A stretch of 64,000 nucleotides of DNA, taken from assembly GCA_964017155.1 (NCBI GenBank), contig OZ024863.1, forward strand, positions 38,893,038 through 38,957,037, written 5' to 3'. The notes under the pieces were generated by a model. The model saw only the letters and a list, made by a program, of their open reading frames with translations. It was not told the DNA's origin and made no database searches. Positions 32,361 through 46,478 of this stretch are shown here, piece by piece; position 1 is the stretch's first letter; every line of letters begins with the position of its first letter. Position numbers and translations under genes: made by a program. The DNA is from Oasisia sp. SBJ-2009. Taxonomy: Eukaryota; Annelida; Polychaeta; Sabellida; Siboglinidae.

Positions 32361-33317
32361 TTACTGTATGGTGACGGGGATGTCTTCTGTTGTCCGGATT
32401 GGTTGCACGGCACTGGTGCATCCCAGGTCGTCGTCTGTCTGTGCAAACTCGACACGGTGTCGGTTAAACAAAGCCCTTACTTCACTTCGCTCATCGTCTG
32501 TGCCGGTGAAATGCGACAGATCGATCAGATTTTCATCTGTTTCACCAGACGATTCCTTCGAGGACGACTGTTGCGGTACCACACCAACGACAATCTCGTT
32601 CACGCTCACTTCAACACGAACTCCACCAGCCGGGAGGACATCCGCTGGCTTTAACACTCCCAATCGCGTTCGCGGTCTCAACCAGTAATCGTCCTCAGTT
32701 GAATTAACAACTGCCACCATGAACGAGTGGTCGCACACGACAGCGTTCGTAGCGAGAAGCGGTCCACATCCGGTGGTGAGTGGCTCGAATGCGGCGGTTT
32801 GTCCAATTCGCCCTCCAACTGCTTGTACGAATACAGTTGACCTGGCAGGTACGCACACAGCTTGTCTGTCTGCCACTCGAGCGAATCGGAACTTGTCTGC
32901 AACAGTTACCTTTTCCAAACATCTAGCAAATTCCGGGACGTGTGACAACACGTTCATCCCAAGTAATCCAGGAAGTTTATGTCCTGCGTCGCGCACAACA
33001 AGTATTGCCCTATCTTCGACTGTCACACTTGCGACGCACACCGTGGTCTCGAAGTACCCAACGTATGGTATCTCTAATCCGTCCACCGCCCGTATGCTTA
33101 ACCAGTTGCGCGCAGAATGTAACAGATGTCTTTGAGGCTGCAGTATCGCATGATAGAACAACTCTGTCACAAACGAGACTTGGCTGCCGGTGTCTAACAG
33201 ACAGCCCACTGGCCGTCCAGCCACAGTCACTTCCGCTACGGGAACCCCGCCTACCATCTGGTCATAGGACGCGGTCGTCAGGATGCCCCGTTCCTCCACC
33301 CCTGGGCCATTTATCAT
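32361..33317 (-). pseudogene. Gypsy element 2: protease region and linker
   Basis: The retropepsin motif is GCLLDTGSQVSFV, followed by the flap region and a linker to RT rich in acidic residues, ending FAQTDDDLGCTSAVQPI. The length (318 codons, one frame) fits a gypsy protease-linker segment. Confidence 0.83.
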
Positions 33318-33345
33318 GGTGGAGGAAACTAGTTTAACCTAGCCA

Positions 33346-34162
33346 TTAGGCAGTGGCGTCTGATGTGTCCCTTCTGGTGGCACTGGTAACACTCCAGGTC
33401 GCCGTACCGCCGGCGGAAGGTCGTTGCGGCGTGGCAGACACATTTGATGGCGCTCCAGCACACATCGCCATCAGCTCTCTCTGCTGTGCCAGCACTTGTG
33501 TCAGCAGCTTCTTGTTTTCGGCGATTTCGCCCCGTAGTTTGGTGAACTGCCGCTGCGTATATGTGGGTTCGGCGCGCGCCTCACTCACTTGCGCCTTCAC
33601 CCTGCTTGTTGTCGCACCATCCACCTCGTCGAACCACCTTAATATAAGGCGACTTTCCTTAGAGCCAGGAAACTGACGGCCACATCTTCCTCAATCCGCC
33701 TCTTCATGTCCCACCGGAGGTGTACATCCCGACGAACTGGTCGCGCAGCATCACGTCGCGTTCCGCTGAACTCTTTGGTTCCAGTCGCTGTAGACGGTCA
33801 GCGAGGTCGATTAAGCCGTGTGAATACGACGTAATCAGCTCGCCGGGTAACTGCTTCCGGTCGAAGAACCGACGGAACAGCTGGTTGGCGGTTTCCTTAT
33901 CGCCAAACACATCCTCTAATGCCATCAGCATACTGTCGGCATCCTTTTTCACCGCGCTGGGCCGACAGCGGACCTCCAGTCGGGCTGCACCATCGAGGTA
34001 GCTGAGCAGGAAGTTGGCCGCTGCTTCGCCGCTCAACTTCTGGGCAAGAATGCACGAGCGTGCTTCTTCCGCCCAGTTGGAGAGCAGCGGATCCTCCGTG
34101 CCAGAGAAGCGACGCAGCTCCGAAAGATGAAAAGAAAAATAGAGAGAGAAGATAAAATTCAA
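33346..34162 (-). pseudogene. Gypsy element 2: gag and zinc knuckle
   Basis: 33704-34162 resembles gypsy gag (LRRFSGTEDPLLSNWAEEA, FGDKETANQLFRRFFDRKQ). After a frame break, 33346-33624 continues with a coiled-coil-like stretch (YTQRQFTKLRGEIAENKKLL), and in a neighbouring frame a perfect CCHC knuckle CYQCHQKGHIRRHC lies at about 33353-33400. No LTR or primer-binding site was found upstream of gag (34163-34570). Confidence 0.75.
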
Positions 34163-34224
34163 ATTATTTATCTGAGTGCCTTATCCCATTTCCGGGCCCT
34201 AAGACAGCGCGCTAGAAGCCGGGG

Positions 34225-34345
34225 TAAAACAGATAAGCAGGAAGTGTCGCAGCGGTTAACGCTAACATGCAATGCCTGTAATTATAATCAAAATCGCTAA
34301 TCAGTGACTGGGCTTAATGCCATACGCATACAAGTCACAGGTTCA
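34225..34345 (+). mobile_element. Possible tRNA-like SINE head
   Basis: GCAGCGGTTAACGCTAACA resembles an A box and CACAGGTTCACGCATG about 90 bp later a B box, in the order and orientation of a tRNA-derived SINE, followed at once by simple repeats. Spacing is longer than in a tRNA. Confidence 0.4.
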
Positions 34346-34459
<114 letters not shown>

Positions 34460-34559
34460 GAATATATATATATATTCCATGTCTTTTTCACAATGTTTGT
34501 AGGCCACTATAGCATGGCGATTTAGAAATGCTGCTTGTGAACAACATATATCGTTTTGA

Positions 34560-34842
34560 ATACAAGTCAACACGGCGTTTTGGAGATATATCAAATTGGA
34601 TTGTCGCCGGTTTGGATTTGTCGCCGTTTTGGCGTGTCGCCGTTTTGGGTACAACCAAAACGGCGACATACCAAAACGGCGGGTATCCCCGCTGTTTTGG
34701 TTGTCGCCGTTTTGGATGTATCGCCGTTTTGGTTGTCGCCGTTTTGGATGTGTCGCCGTTTTGGATGTGTCGCCGTTTTGGATGTGTCGCCTTTTTGATT
34801 GTTGCCGTTTTGGATTTGTCGCCGTTTTGACCGGTGAGGCCT
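34560..34842 (-). repeat. Right array of CCAAAACGGCGACA-type repeats, inverted relative to the left array
   Basis: About 14 units of TTGTCGCCGTTTTGGAT type; two units in the middle (about 34655-34682) are in the opposite orientation. The shared island AGTCAACACGGCGTTTTGGA lies at about 34566, mirroring the left array. Together the arrays form inverted termini about 5.5 kb apart around gypsy element 2. Confidence 0.9.
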
Positions 34843-35264
34843 TTCAGAAGCGTAAAACGGCGGTTCGTGTACCTGCGTATCCGTACCAATACTGCGACCG
34901 GAACTTCAAGACATGAACTGACTCGGACCGGAACTCATTTCCGAGAAGGAATTTCATGACACTATGGTCATCATCGGCCACGATGGACGAACATTATTAT
35001 ATGCATCATGAAGTGAAATGGTATTATCATTGTTTTATTATATTAGAAATAATAATGAGAACAAATTAAATGCACGCTAGAAGTAAAATGGCAACCGGAA
35101 GTCATATGATGAGAATAAATTGCGGTTCGTTGTGCCATGCTGTCTTTCGTGACCGTGACGTCATAATTGTTTTTTATTGTCGAAATCCAAATTTTAAAAC
35201 GCTGAGTGTAAAAGTAATTTTACATTATTTGCTATTTATTTATCTTTGTCATATTACTGCATGA
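34843..35264. other. No feature recognised
   Basis: Between the right CGGCGAC array and a LINE remnant. No coding exon or repeat seen. Confidence 0.45.
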
Positions 35265-36645
35265 CAGCTGCCTGCATGAATTGATGGCATCCCACCAGAA
35301 GTTTGGGGAAATGGAGGACTAGCACTCGATATCAAATTCCACGAATTCTTCGTCTGCTGCTGGGAGCAGAGAAAACTCCCACAAGATCTCCGTGACGCAT
35401 TCATCATCACCCTATACAAGAACAAAGGGGAACAGTCTGACTGCTCCAATTAACGCGGGATATCCCTTCTCGCCATCGCCGGCAAAATCTTAGCAAGAGT
35501 ATTACTGAACAGGCTTGTATCTACTATTGCAGAAAAACATATCCCAGAGAGCCAATATGGGTTTAGGACCAATCGACGAACCAGCGGCACGGTGTTTGCA
35601 CTGAGAATGATTCAAGAGAAGTGCCGGGAGCAAAACAAAGGAGTGTTCGTCACCTTTGTAGTCTTAACAAAAGCGTTTGGCACCGTGAGCAGAAAAGGAC
35701 TGACAAATTCTTGGCGACCTAGAGGCTATCAACTAAAGTTCCTAGGCCCTTCAAAATCACAAATGGCGTGAAACAGGGCTCCAACGGTTTTCACGCTATT
35801 CTTTAGCATGATGCTCCAACATATCACAGAAGATCTTGATGACGAGGATGGTGTTTACATTCGTTTTCGTATAGATGGCAGCCTGTTCAACGTGAGCCGA
35901 CACAAAGGCCAACGAGAAACTGACCATGGAGCTCCTGTTCGCTGATGATGCTGCCCCTGTTGGCCATACTGACTCGACCATGATGCAATAACATCATGCT
36001 TCGCAGGAGCCGCTCAGTTCTTCGGACTTGAAGATCGTCTGAATAAGACTGAAGTTCTCCATCAGCCCGCGCCACAAGAAGAGTACCACCTACCAGATAT
36101 ATCCATCGAACAGCCAGAACTGAAAGCAGTCCACCAGTTCAGCTACTTAGGATGCGTTATCACATTTTATTCCCAAAATATATTTAAAAAAAATGGACAA
36201 TAGACTGGCCAAGGTAAACAGCGCCTTTGGTAGATTAACAAACGTGTCTGGAACAATAAAAATCTACAGAAAGACACGAAGATCAATGTCTACAAAGCTG
36301 TTGTGCTGACCACTCTCCTGTATGGTGCTGAGTCCTGGGTCATCTATCGTCGCCACCTCCGTCTCATCGAGCATTACCATCAGCGCTGCATACGTACCCT
36401 CCTTAACATCCATTGGAGTGACTTCGTCACCGACACCGAGATCCTTGAAATGGCTAAGTTTACGAGCATTGAAGCCATGCCCCTGAAAACGCAGCATCGC
36501 TGGACAGGACGTGTCTCTGGGATGGAAGACCATCGCCTATCAAAGATCACGATATATGATAAACTAGCCACTGGCCATCGTGGCAGAGGGACACCTCGGC
36601 CTCGGAAGAGATACAGAGCCACACGCATGAAATATTGCTATAATT
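35265..36645 (+). pseudogene. Decayed LINE reverse transcriptase, RTE-like
   Basis: Codons scattered over shifting frames give DGIPPEVWGNGG, FIITLYKNKGEQSDC (then a stop), RGISLLAIAGKILARVLLNRL, ESQYGFRTNRRT, IQEKCREQNKG, a degenerate TKAFGTV, the catalytic-site remnant LFADDAA (about 35937) and the C-terminal LTTLLYGAESWVIYRR ... HRWTGRVSGMEDHRL. The arrangement parallels the LINE at 12440, but the sequence is clearly a different, much older lineage. Several stops and frameshifts. Confidence 0.82.
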
Positions 36646-37022
36646 TCAACAGACCTACCTACCTGTCAATTGAATGCAGGCTCGTTCTCGTGTTGTGATC
36701 GAACACCAGTAGCTGAGTAGGCAGTACGTTTCTTCCCGAATAGACGGCGCTTCGCCCATAATCTCCTCGATCGTTCGCTGAGGATACTGTAAACCAATGT
36801 TGACGTCATTTCCGCGCGAGCAGTCACGTGGGATATGTTACCGTCCTTTAAATGGCGAACGCGCAAAACATTTTCTGCATACGTAAACTCAGGTCTAAAC
36901 GACACGACCAACCCATACAATAATTCATTTATCGTGGATTACTTTCCAAAAGTGTAAACAGTTTGTCACAAGGTGGGCCATTGCATCCATAAGAATTAAT
37001 AAAAAGTGATTGTAATAATAAT

Positions 37023-37075
<53 letters not shown>

Positions 37076-38425
37076 GTATAGCGCCACATCCATAAACGTT
37101 CGTGACGCTTTACAACATATTACTATTTAAAATACAAAATAATTAAAATATATATGTATACAATAAGACAAATACTAATGTTTTAAAATAAATGTAAAAA
37201 CAAAAAATAAATATATAGGTATATAAATAAATAAAATTAATACGGTATTGAATGGCAGTATCCCACGTATTAATATCGATTCCCGCCATCTTCATGTCAC
37301 GTTTGCAGGTGTCTTAGTAACCGAGACATGGACGGTCTGTTGAACGTGTCCCTGGAACAGGACACGCACCACCGACCATCGACGTGGTATACGACCATCA
37401 ACCGTTCAGTGGGTCTCACCAAGCCATCGCAGACGTCGTTTAACTGGAAAGTTGTCGACAATCTTATTTCGTTGTTGTTTTGTACCAATAATAATTATAT
37501 CAGTTTTATCGACGTTAAACTTCCATTTACTTGATTCCACACACGGCAAGATGTTACGTGAACCACGAATTGCTTTATGTGGCGATCAATGACGACATTA
37601 ACAAAACACTCAGCAATATAATTTGGCATTACTATTGTTGCAGAACACATTGCTTGGAGCTAATCGGAAGGCACCAAGGTCAGTCAAAATGGTTTTAGTT
37701 CATCAATTAGGAAGCAACAGTAAGATACAACACTTGTGTAAACGACGTACCCTAGTTAGCAGGACCAGAAATAATATTTGGTTTCAACACCGTAATAATG
37801 TCACAGGCAACCCATAGGTAGAATTCATCTCAGTTAGTAGTGACAATAATAATGCTAAAATACGTAGTGAAAACAATAATATTATAGTAAATATTTCTAA
37901 CGAAAAGTAAACGTATCCTAAATGCAGTATCATTACACATGCACACCCATTATTTATCAAACAGCTATTCGTCTTCTCTCAATTTTATTCCCATTCGCTC
38001 CGAAATACGGCTCTCGGCTGTAACACCTTCCTTATATATTTTATTTCTTTTTTTTATTTTATAAAGTAATTTTTCCATACTGAGCTTACAATATTTGATC
38101 AGATTAAACAGCGTTATCGGTTTTCCTTGTAGCTCTGTGTTTGAATACTGGAACTTGATAGTTGACACAGAGGTAAGTCATGCTAAAGACCAACTGGTCT
38201 ATTTGCAAAAGCCATATTATAACACAATTATATGAAATTATAATTGTCTCTATTTATATTACACTAACTACAATGATTTCATTGAGTAAAAATTATAAAT
38301 AACTGTTGTTTATTACGCTGCAAGGCTACGCCTTTTTATTAAAAAGAAAACACTGCGAAATAACATGGCCAATTTGTCTGAGAGACAAACGTTTTCTGTG
38401 TGTGCACGTTCACTGAAATTTGCAG
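36646..38425. other. AT-rich unassigned interval
   Basis: Contains a (TA)n tract at 37028-37071. No exon, transposon domain or inverted repeat was recognised. The 37300-37500 stretch is less AT-rich and open on both strands for 60-70 codons, but matches nothing I know. Confidence 0.5.
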
Positions 38426-38764
38426 CGACTGCAGATGAGGGTAATGAAAGAGTGGCAAAGTCTAGGACTGGACGCTGTCATCTGTCCTGCCTTTGGCTAT
38501 CCCGCTCTGCCGCTTGGTGCGGCCGACGACGCTTTCGGTAGGACCACACTGACGTGTCGTTTTGCCTTTCTACATTCCTCCGCTTTGTTAAGGTGTCTTA
38601 GGGCCTTGTAAATTGGCACTAAATAAAATAAAATAGATCCTACAAGAAGAACAATGCTGTATGTTGTCTCTCTATTCAATAATGACCTCTTCCAGGAAGA
38701 ACAATGCAGTGGTATTCTTTCCTGGTTTGTTCGTCCGTCTGTGGATCCGTTTGTCTGACATGTT

Positions 38765-39200
38765 TCCGGATGTTAAAAACGTTCCGATTGACGTTTCTGC
38801 GCATGCGCAATAAATGTAAAATCATCAATGTCCAGCGAAACAACAAAGCATTTTCGGTATAAATGCCACGAGCTGTTCGTTAGCTCTCCTGTAATGATTA
38901 CTGTGAAGAGTTTCTTAAAATGTCGTTCAATGCAATTCAAATATTACGTTTAAAAAAATCACTGTAACGGATTATGGCGCACAACTGTCACGTGATTTAC
39001 GCTTGCTATCAAAATATGCCCCAAAACTGGTTTGCCTCGTGTTAATTTGCGATAAATAACTTTGCTGAGAGGTTATATACATCCTAACGAACAACCCGTA
39101 GTATTTATACCATAAATGCTTTGTCTTTTCGCTGCATAATGATGATTTTACATACATCGCGCATGCGCAGAAACGTCAATCGGAATTTTATAACGCCGGA
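38765..39200. mobile_element. 430-bp inverted-repeat element (MITE-like)
   Basis: The left end TTCCGGATGTTAAAAACG ... CCGATTGACGTTTCTGCGCATGCGC ... GTAAAATCATCA is mirrored by TGATTTTAC ... GCGCATGCGCAGAAACGTCAATCGG ... ACGCCGGAA at the right end, giving terminal inverted repeats of roughly 70 bp with small differences. The end motif recurs twice in tandem at 44823-44975, marking a family. Confidence 0.78.
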
Positions 39201-39884
39201 ATTAAATACTTGAGTGTAGGGGTTGTTGGCCAACACCAGAGAGCAGTAGAATAAGATGTTGTCAGAAGAAGTGTTCAAATATTGAATCAGAGCTAGGAAC
39301 TAGGGCACTCCCCTTGTGGAACCAAACGTGCACAGACCTCACTCAATCTCGGACGTCTCGTCGTTTAGTACGGTATCTGGTTTAAGTTTTTATACCATCA
39401 GTGTGAGGGTGCTGTGTGTTTAAGAGCCCCAGGTCGGATGGATTAGGTGTGACTGAATGGTGGTAAAAGGTGTTTATTATTAATGTTTCAGTAGAATTAG
39501 CGTGAGAATGTATTCATGTTTTCATATGAAAATGCAATAAATTGAAACAACTGATCGTGACAATGCAATCAATTTGAATAGGCACAGCAGTATATATTCC
39601 AATTTCAAAAGGCGTCCATGCATATATCCACCCACCGTTTCATAAGTTACATTGACCAGTTGTGTGTCGGGTATTCACCCTACAATTTCGTCTGTGCAGA
39701 CTACACAACAATGCTACAACTTGTTACCATTCGCTGCCGGGAGCATCCCCGTTAAAGCCGTAACGGAGGAAGATCTGCGTAACATGAAGGAATACGCTAC
39801 ACCTGATCACGGGCATGAGGTTACAAAGAAGGTTCGAGTGTTGTTACGCGTTCTCTTTGTCTTTGTGTGCTGTGTAATGTGTAC

Positions 39885-40110
<226 letters not shown>

Positions 40111-40361
40111 TATTAACTACGAATATCTGTTTGGTAAAAGGTTGTGTGTGCAGTGGACGGGAACTGGAAATAATAATTATGTGATTCTATCTGACTATAC
40201 CAGGGAAAGAAAGATATCCCAGAAACGGATAGGTGCTAACTGCGAACAACAGCAGGGCGGCTGGTTTAACAAGATGGATACTTTGTTTCAGAACATGCCC
40301 GGGTCGGTGGTTTAAGAATATAGATACTTTTTTTCAGAACATGCCCGGGTCGGTTGGTTTT

Positions 40362-40990
40362 GCGCGAATAGTGCTTGTGTATGTTAACTTTAAGATACAT
40401 TCCGCGGTGTGTTCCCAGCCTCTTGTACTAGTTACGTTTCATGTGCCTTATTTTAGCCTCATATTTTGACATTACGTATTTTGAAATACAATAGTTAATG
40501 TATACAAGTGACTGTTTTCGTTCATTTCTCTTTGTGTATCAGGCATTCGTCCACAATGTGACGGAGTCGTGGTGCACGTGTTACTGGTACAGTTGGCTGC
40601 ATTATGATTTATCCATCCAGACCTTTCTATACCCCCAAAAAGCACCACCTCAACGGGTTACAAGGAAATGATCCGATTCGAAATCTAAAGCATTTTCATT
40701 GTATCAGTTCTGATCAATCATACAGTGCGAAAACTGGCAAGATCAAGTATCCCGGTAAAATGTATTGATTGCTTTTGAGCTTGTAAGATTAAAACTAATG
40801 TTCACTCGCGAGAGTTATGATACACATATCTACGAGAAACTATCCTTGTTTCTACAGGCGATTTGCTTAAGCTATTAACTACATCAACACATTACAATGC
40901 AAGAAGCCATGTACTCGATCAAAACAAAATTTCACCCACTCTCAAGTAGAACTGTGTCCCGTGTCGACAGTCGTCATCACATTGGACCTG
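40362..40990. other. No feature recognised
   Basis: Between the FAAH fragment breakpoint and the LINE complex; no exon or repeat identified. Confidence 0.45.
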
Positions 40991-40995
40991 CTCAG

Positions 40996-41400
40996 TCAGT
41001 ATAGTGCTGCCAGAAGTCGACGACCGCGGACAGATGCCTCTGGATCTACGCCAGGCTGATAAAAGCAATAACAAAGAGCGCTGCACAGTATGTACGGCGA
41101 CAAGAATCGTTTGGACCAGTCATCGAGTCTCTGCATGAATTTATATACAAGGTTTCTAATTACAGCTTTACTATCTGGTACATGGTATTCTACAAACATG
41201 GTGGAGGAACTGCAATATTTAGGCTGATTTAGCAATAAGTGAAACACAGTATTGTAAGACACATGAAGATTATGTATACTTGCTACTGTGTAATTACACC
41301 ACAGCTGAGCAGTATACATGGGAGAGCAGAAAGTTCTAAGCAAAGTCAGCTTCACTTCAGTGGAACACATGTAAAATTTCCGCAATAGCATATTAAAAAG
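40996..41400 (-). pseudogene. Inverted duplicate of the C-terminal part of the CR1/jockey-like LINE
   Basis: Encodes FYMCSTEVKLTLLRTFCSP ... FHLLLNQPKYCSSSTM, nearly identical to 42770-43030 on the plus strand (CYMCSTEVKLTLLRTF ... NQPKYCSASTM). It is a second copy, not a simple inversion, because the plus-strand element retains its own. It joins the plus-strand LINE head-to-head at about 41400. Confidence 0.85.
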
Positions 41401-41517
41401 CTGTTTAAAATGAGACCGCCAATTACCTTTACACCTTTACCTAATAGTATTGAGGATGTTAGTGGTATTGTGGAAATAAATGAATTATGGCGGTCTCATT
41501 TTAAACAGCTTTTTAAT
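41396..41517. other. Inverted repeat at the LINE-LINE junction
   Basis: AAAAAGCTGTTTAAAATGAGACCGCC-type sequence at 41396-41421 is mirrored by GGCGGTCTCATTTTAAACAG at 41489, with a 67-bp loop. The second arm belongs to the LINE coding frame (LWRSHFKQLF), so the first is its inverted duplicate, created at the rearrangement junction. Confidence 0.85.
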
Positions 41518-42002
41518 TGTATTAGGGATATAGACATTCAACAGATCAAATATGATTCCAAATATACAAATGACATAGTTGTGGAAATTAGCGAAGTTGA
41601 AAATGCTATTAAATGCCTAGATGTAAATAAGACTGATGGTATGGATGGTGTATATGCTGAACACCTTAAACATTGTGATAAGCGCATTGTGCCTTTACTT
41701 GCTATGTGTATAACTGTTTTTTTTGTACATGGATTTTTACCTTGTTCTTTGTTATCTGTTGTATCTGTTGTGCTGGTTCCCATTATCAAAGATAAATGTA
41801 GCAAGATTAACAGCAAAGACAATTATAAACCTATTGCATTAGCTAGTATTGTTGAAAACACATTGTTAGACAGAATGTAAGTTACACGGTCAACAATGTC
41901 CAATCAGTTTGGATATGAGAAAAAACACGGGACAGACTTGTGTATTTATGTCTTAAAGGAAGTTATTGACAGGCATAGGAGTCTAAATGGGTCTATGTTT
42001 AC

Positions 42003-42593
<591 letters not shown>

Positions 42594-43293
42594 TAAAATT
42601 ATATGAAAAATGTTGATGTTCCATCATTTAAGATTAATGGTGAAACAATCCAGGAAGTGGATAATGTGAAATATTTGGGTCACTTTATTTCTAATACATT
42701 ATGTGATGACAAAGATATCTTATGCCAATGCCGACAACGATATGCTAGTGGTAATATGCTATTGCAGAAATGTTACATGTGTTCCACTGAAGTGAAGCTG
42801 ACTTTGCTTAGAACTTTCTGCTCTCCCATGTATACTGCTCAGCTGTGGTGTAATTACACAGTAGCAAGTATACATAATCTTCATGTGGCTTACAATAATG
42901 TGTTTCACTTATTGCTAAATCAGCCTAAATATTGCAGTGCCTCCACCATGTTTGTAGAATACCATGTACCAGATAGTAAAGCTGTAATTAGAAACCTTGT
43001 ATATAAATTCATGCGCAGACTTGATGCTCTTATGATAAGTTGGTAACTGCAATTATCAACAGTGATATAAAATGGCAATCCATGATAAGATGACATTGGA
43101 TCAAAATGTTGTATATACATAATAGTTTTTGATTGAATGTACCATTGTGCAATGTTTTTTTCTCTATTTACCATGTGCAATACTTTTAAATTTTTCTAGT
43201 CACTTGTACTTTTTATGTTTATGTGGACATCTGTATGTACTATGACAATCTGAAATAAAGATATTGAAAACACACACCACCATATGCACTTAT

Positions 43294-43620
43294 GCAGGGC
43301 TCACTCCTATCGTTACTGTATCATTTCTACTCTACATAAACGACTTAATTAATGCAACCCAATAGTTATATTCCGATGCCAATGACAACGTTACTAAATA
43401 TAATAATTACTATTATTTGTGATGAACGTTTGACGATGTCGATAATCTTATTACTGATAACTGGACTCAGCTCCTGAGTCAGCACTGCCACTGACTGAGT
43501 CGACTCGAATTTAGCCTTTTTGAACACACATTTTAAAGTATGCTTCAGCGCAGCTGAGCGTACCCTTCTCTGGACATTGTCAAGCTTGGCTACTGCCGGG
43601 TGGTGCATGCCACTGCTCAT
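43294..43620 (+). pseudogene. Possible scraps of another LINE
   Basis: The plus strand around 43315-43375 reads QGSLLSLL and, one frame away, LLYINDLINAT, the RT motif that follows GVPQGS in jockey/CR1-type LINEs. The minus strand near 43550-43620 reads HHPAVAKLDNVQRR, like the LxxVQRR motif of LINE C-termini. Both are too short for certainty. Confidence 0.35.
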
Positions 43621-43634
43621 ATAATGTCTCAGAT

Positions 43635-43911
43635 TATAAAATGTTCAAGATCACATCACATAATGACTAAAAATAAACCTATATGCAACCAATCATGCAT
43701 GCATATTTTTCAAAAAGTAAATAAACAGTTTCAATTTTAGCAGTAAATAAATAACATAAGACACTTTAAAACAAATTGGCAATATATTTTTGTGTAATCC
43801 TGAAATCTAACCACTTTAATGCATATTGCAGTTTTAAAAATATGCATGCATGACTGGTTGCATATATGTTTATTTTTAGTCATTATGTGATGTGATCTTG
43901 AACATTTTATA
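43635..43911. mobile_element. 277-bp foldback MITE
   Basis: Terminal inverted repeats of about 70 bp: TATAAAATGTTCAAGATCAC ... CATGCATGCATATTTTT at the left, and the reverse complement ending GTGATCTTGAACATTTTATA at 43911. The 140-bp core has no ORF. Confidence 0.9.
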
Positions 43912-44819
43912 CAGACGATCTATGTACAATTATTTTGCTTTAAGAGGAATGTTTTAATTTGTTTATCCCAAGAATTCATTGATTTTTTTATATACAGCAT
44001 GTATATCAATTTAGCCACAGCCACGCAAGATAGATTGGATTTGGGATTATTTTATTGTTTACAATAAATTGTTATTGAATGAGGATTGTGTGTCTACTGT
44101 GCTTCAATAATGAACTAGGCAACAGTGTTTGCTTAATCAATCCAGTTCAGAGGTAATGGTGGCCACATGAGTTATACCACAAAGAATTGTACTGAGTCCA
44201 GTTATGTTCATATTATACTTAAAGGCCATTATTAAAACAATAAAATTATGTGCTATTTATAGAGGACATCAATATGTTTCACTTACACACAACTGTTACA
44301 AGCTTATTCACGAAGTACATTCAGAATACAATAAAATATCAGTATGGATTCATTTCAACAAAACATCACTGAACATAACTAACATTATCTTTTCACATTT
44401 ACTCCTGAAGGTAAGACGATGATCATGATGTTATTTTGGTCAGTATAATTTAAAGATTGTTAATGTATAAGTCATTATGTTCCTCCCGTGTACGCGTTAA
44501 ATGCAAATTTAAGCCACATATCACACAACAAATTACAAAACTTTGTTATGTCAAACTTAGTGCAACTATTTATTTATCCATCCAATTACTATTAATATTA
44601 AGGATAAATAAACAATACAGCTTTGTATACGAAGCAATAACTACTATATTTTTATTTACTAAAGATGTAGCAATAAATCCTAGCACAATTAATCGTAACC
44701 AGTGACAGCGCTTTGTTATCCGCTGTCACTTGTCCAATTAGTCCGTGCTATAACGCTCAAACTCCCAAATACACGTGAGCAACAACCATCGTAGCTAGCT
44801 AGCGCTGTCGCGCGCGCCT
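43912..44819. other. AT-rich interval, nothing assigned
   Basis: Two AT-rich open frames of 70-80 codons (from 44204 and 44457) have no recognisable domain. No repeat array. Confidence 0.45.
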
Positions 44820-44992
44820 CTAGATGCGCGCATGCGCAGAAACGTCAATCGGAACGTTTTTAACGACCGGAAAAATGTAAGCGCGACCATCGTAGGTAGC
44901 GCTTACGTTTATCCCCTAGATACGCGCATGCGCAGAAACGTCAATCGGAACGGTTTTAACGACCGGAAAAATGTAAGCGCGACAGCGCCTAC
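44820..44992. repeat. Two tandem copies of a GCGCATGCGCAGAAACGTC end motif
   Basis: GCATGCGCAGAAACGTCAATCGGAACG followed by TTTTAACGACCGGAAAAATGTAAGCGCGAC occurs at 44828 and 44928 (100-bp period). It is related to the terminal repeats of the element at 38765-39200. Confidence 0.88.
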
Positions 44993-46038
44993 CTGGATGA
45001 CGTCACGCCTACTGTGATGTCACGACGGCACGACCAACGCGCCATCTGTCATGCAGTTCCCGGCGCATTTCTGGCAACACCATCGTTGAACTGAGCGAGG
45101 GTCAGTTTGACATGGACTGATCGTGCAGAAAGGATGGGAGATGAAAAACTGGAGAAAAAAGCAGCAGTGGCGTAGCCAAAGGGTAGGCCATGGCGGTCAT
45201 GGCCCCCAATCCCGGAACAAAATTAACATGGTGGGGAACGGAGGACCAATGACTGGCTGCCTGATTCATATAGTCACTAAGTACAATGGGTTTCAGGATG
45301 CCTGTGTAAGGTTTTCGTTCCAAGTCCTACCCTTTCGCAAACAATTGTCATTATTCAAATAGGATGAAGTTAGGAATTATCTAATTTCCTTTACCATTGT
45401 CTGTTTTCTTCCTCTTACGTTCTCTGTCAGCAGCTTCCGATTCCTTACATCTATCTTTTTCCCATTCTTCTCCCACTCTGTCTAGGTCACTTTTAATGCA
45501 ATCCCCTATCGCAAGTTCGGTCTTCTTCCTCGCCTCCATTTCCTGTCTACTTTCTAGGCATCTGCTCTCTTTGCCATTTTTCATCTTCCATTTTCCCACA
45601 TGATTCCTCACCATTTTTTTCTTAGAACTCTTCTTCTCCAATTCTCCTTCTTCACTCCAACTTCCATTCTCATTTTATCCATTTTCTCTTATCAGCTCAC
45701 GATTATTTTTACCAGGTTTTTTTTCTCGCAAATCTGGATCTTCTCCTGTTTCTCTGTTAGTGCCATTGTCTCTAGTGCATTCATGTATGCCGGGGTAACA
45801 TACGAGCTAAGCACAATTCATTTATGTATACGTGATAGGCGCCTATCTCCCCTCACCCTTTCGTCTATCCTCCATGCGTTTGCCCCGTCTGTAATCCTCA
45901 CTGTCACCAAAGCAATCAATCTAGTGGATATTGCACGGGGAAATGTCACTTTCTATCATTTTTAATATGCAACATTACATGTTATGAAGTTACTGGTTGA
46001 ATGCCAAAGCCACACCATCTGTGTGTAAGGTAGGGATG

Positions 46039-46077
<39 letters not shown>

Positions 46078-46438
46078 GCATCACGTTTCAAAACATTTTA
46101 TTAAAATATATTTATGACGCTTAAACGAGCATGAAACCTTGGTACCGGGCGTAACACGCGATAATTAAATTGTGTAATTATATAGCTGCCATTTGGTGAA
46201 TTCTCGGATTTATATGAAAATATTTTGACAATTCATCCATCAGAGTATACATGTTAAAGCTACCATGTTTACCGTAAATCGAAGACTATGAAGAAAATTG
46301 CATTTCCAACGCCAACTGTCAGACTTTTTTAGAGAATGGCCCTAATATGCCAATGTCGTGGTCAGTCACAAATTGGCTGATAGTTAATGCTTTATTTCTG
46401 GCAGATCAAGCATTGAGAATAGCTATTGTATGTATCTG

Positions 46439-46478
<40 letters not shown>

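Noticed and set aside
45160..45260. hAT element end (GCAGTGGCGTAGCC)
   Set aside because: Only one end motif, without a matching inverted end or transposase.
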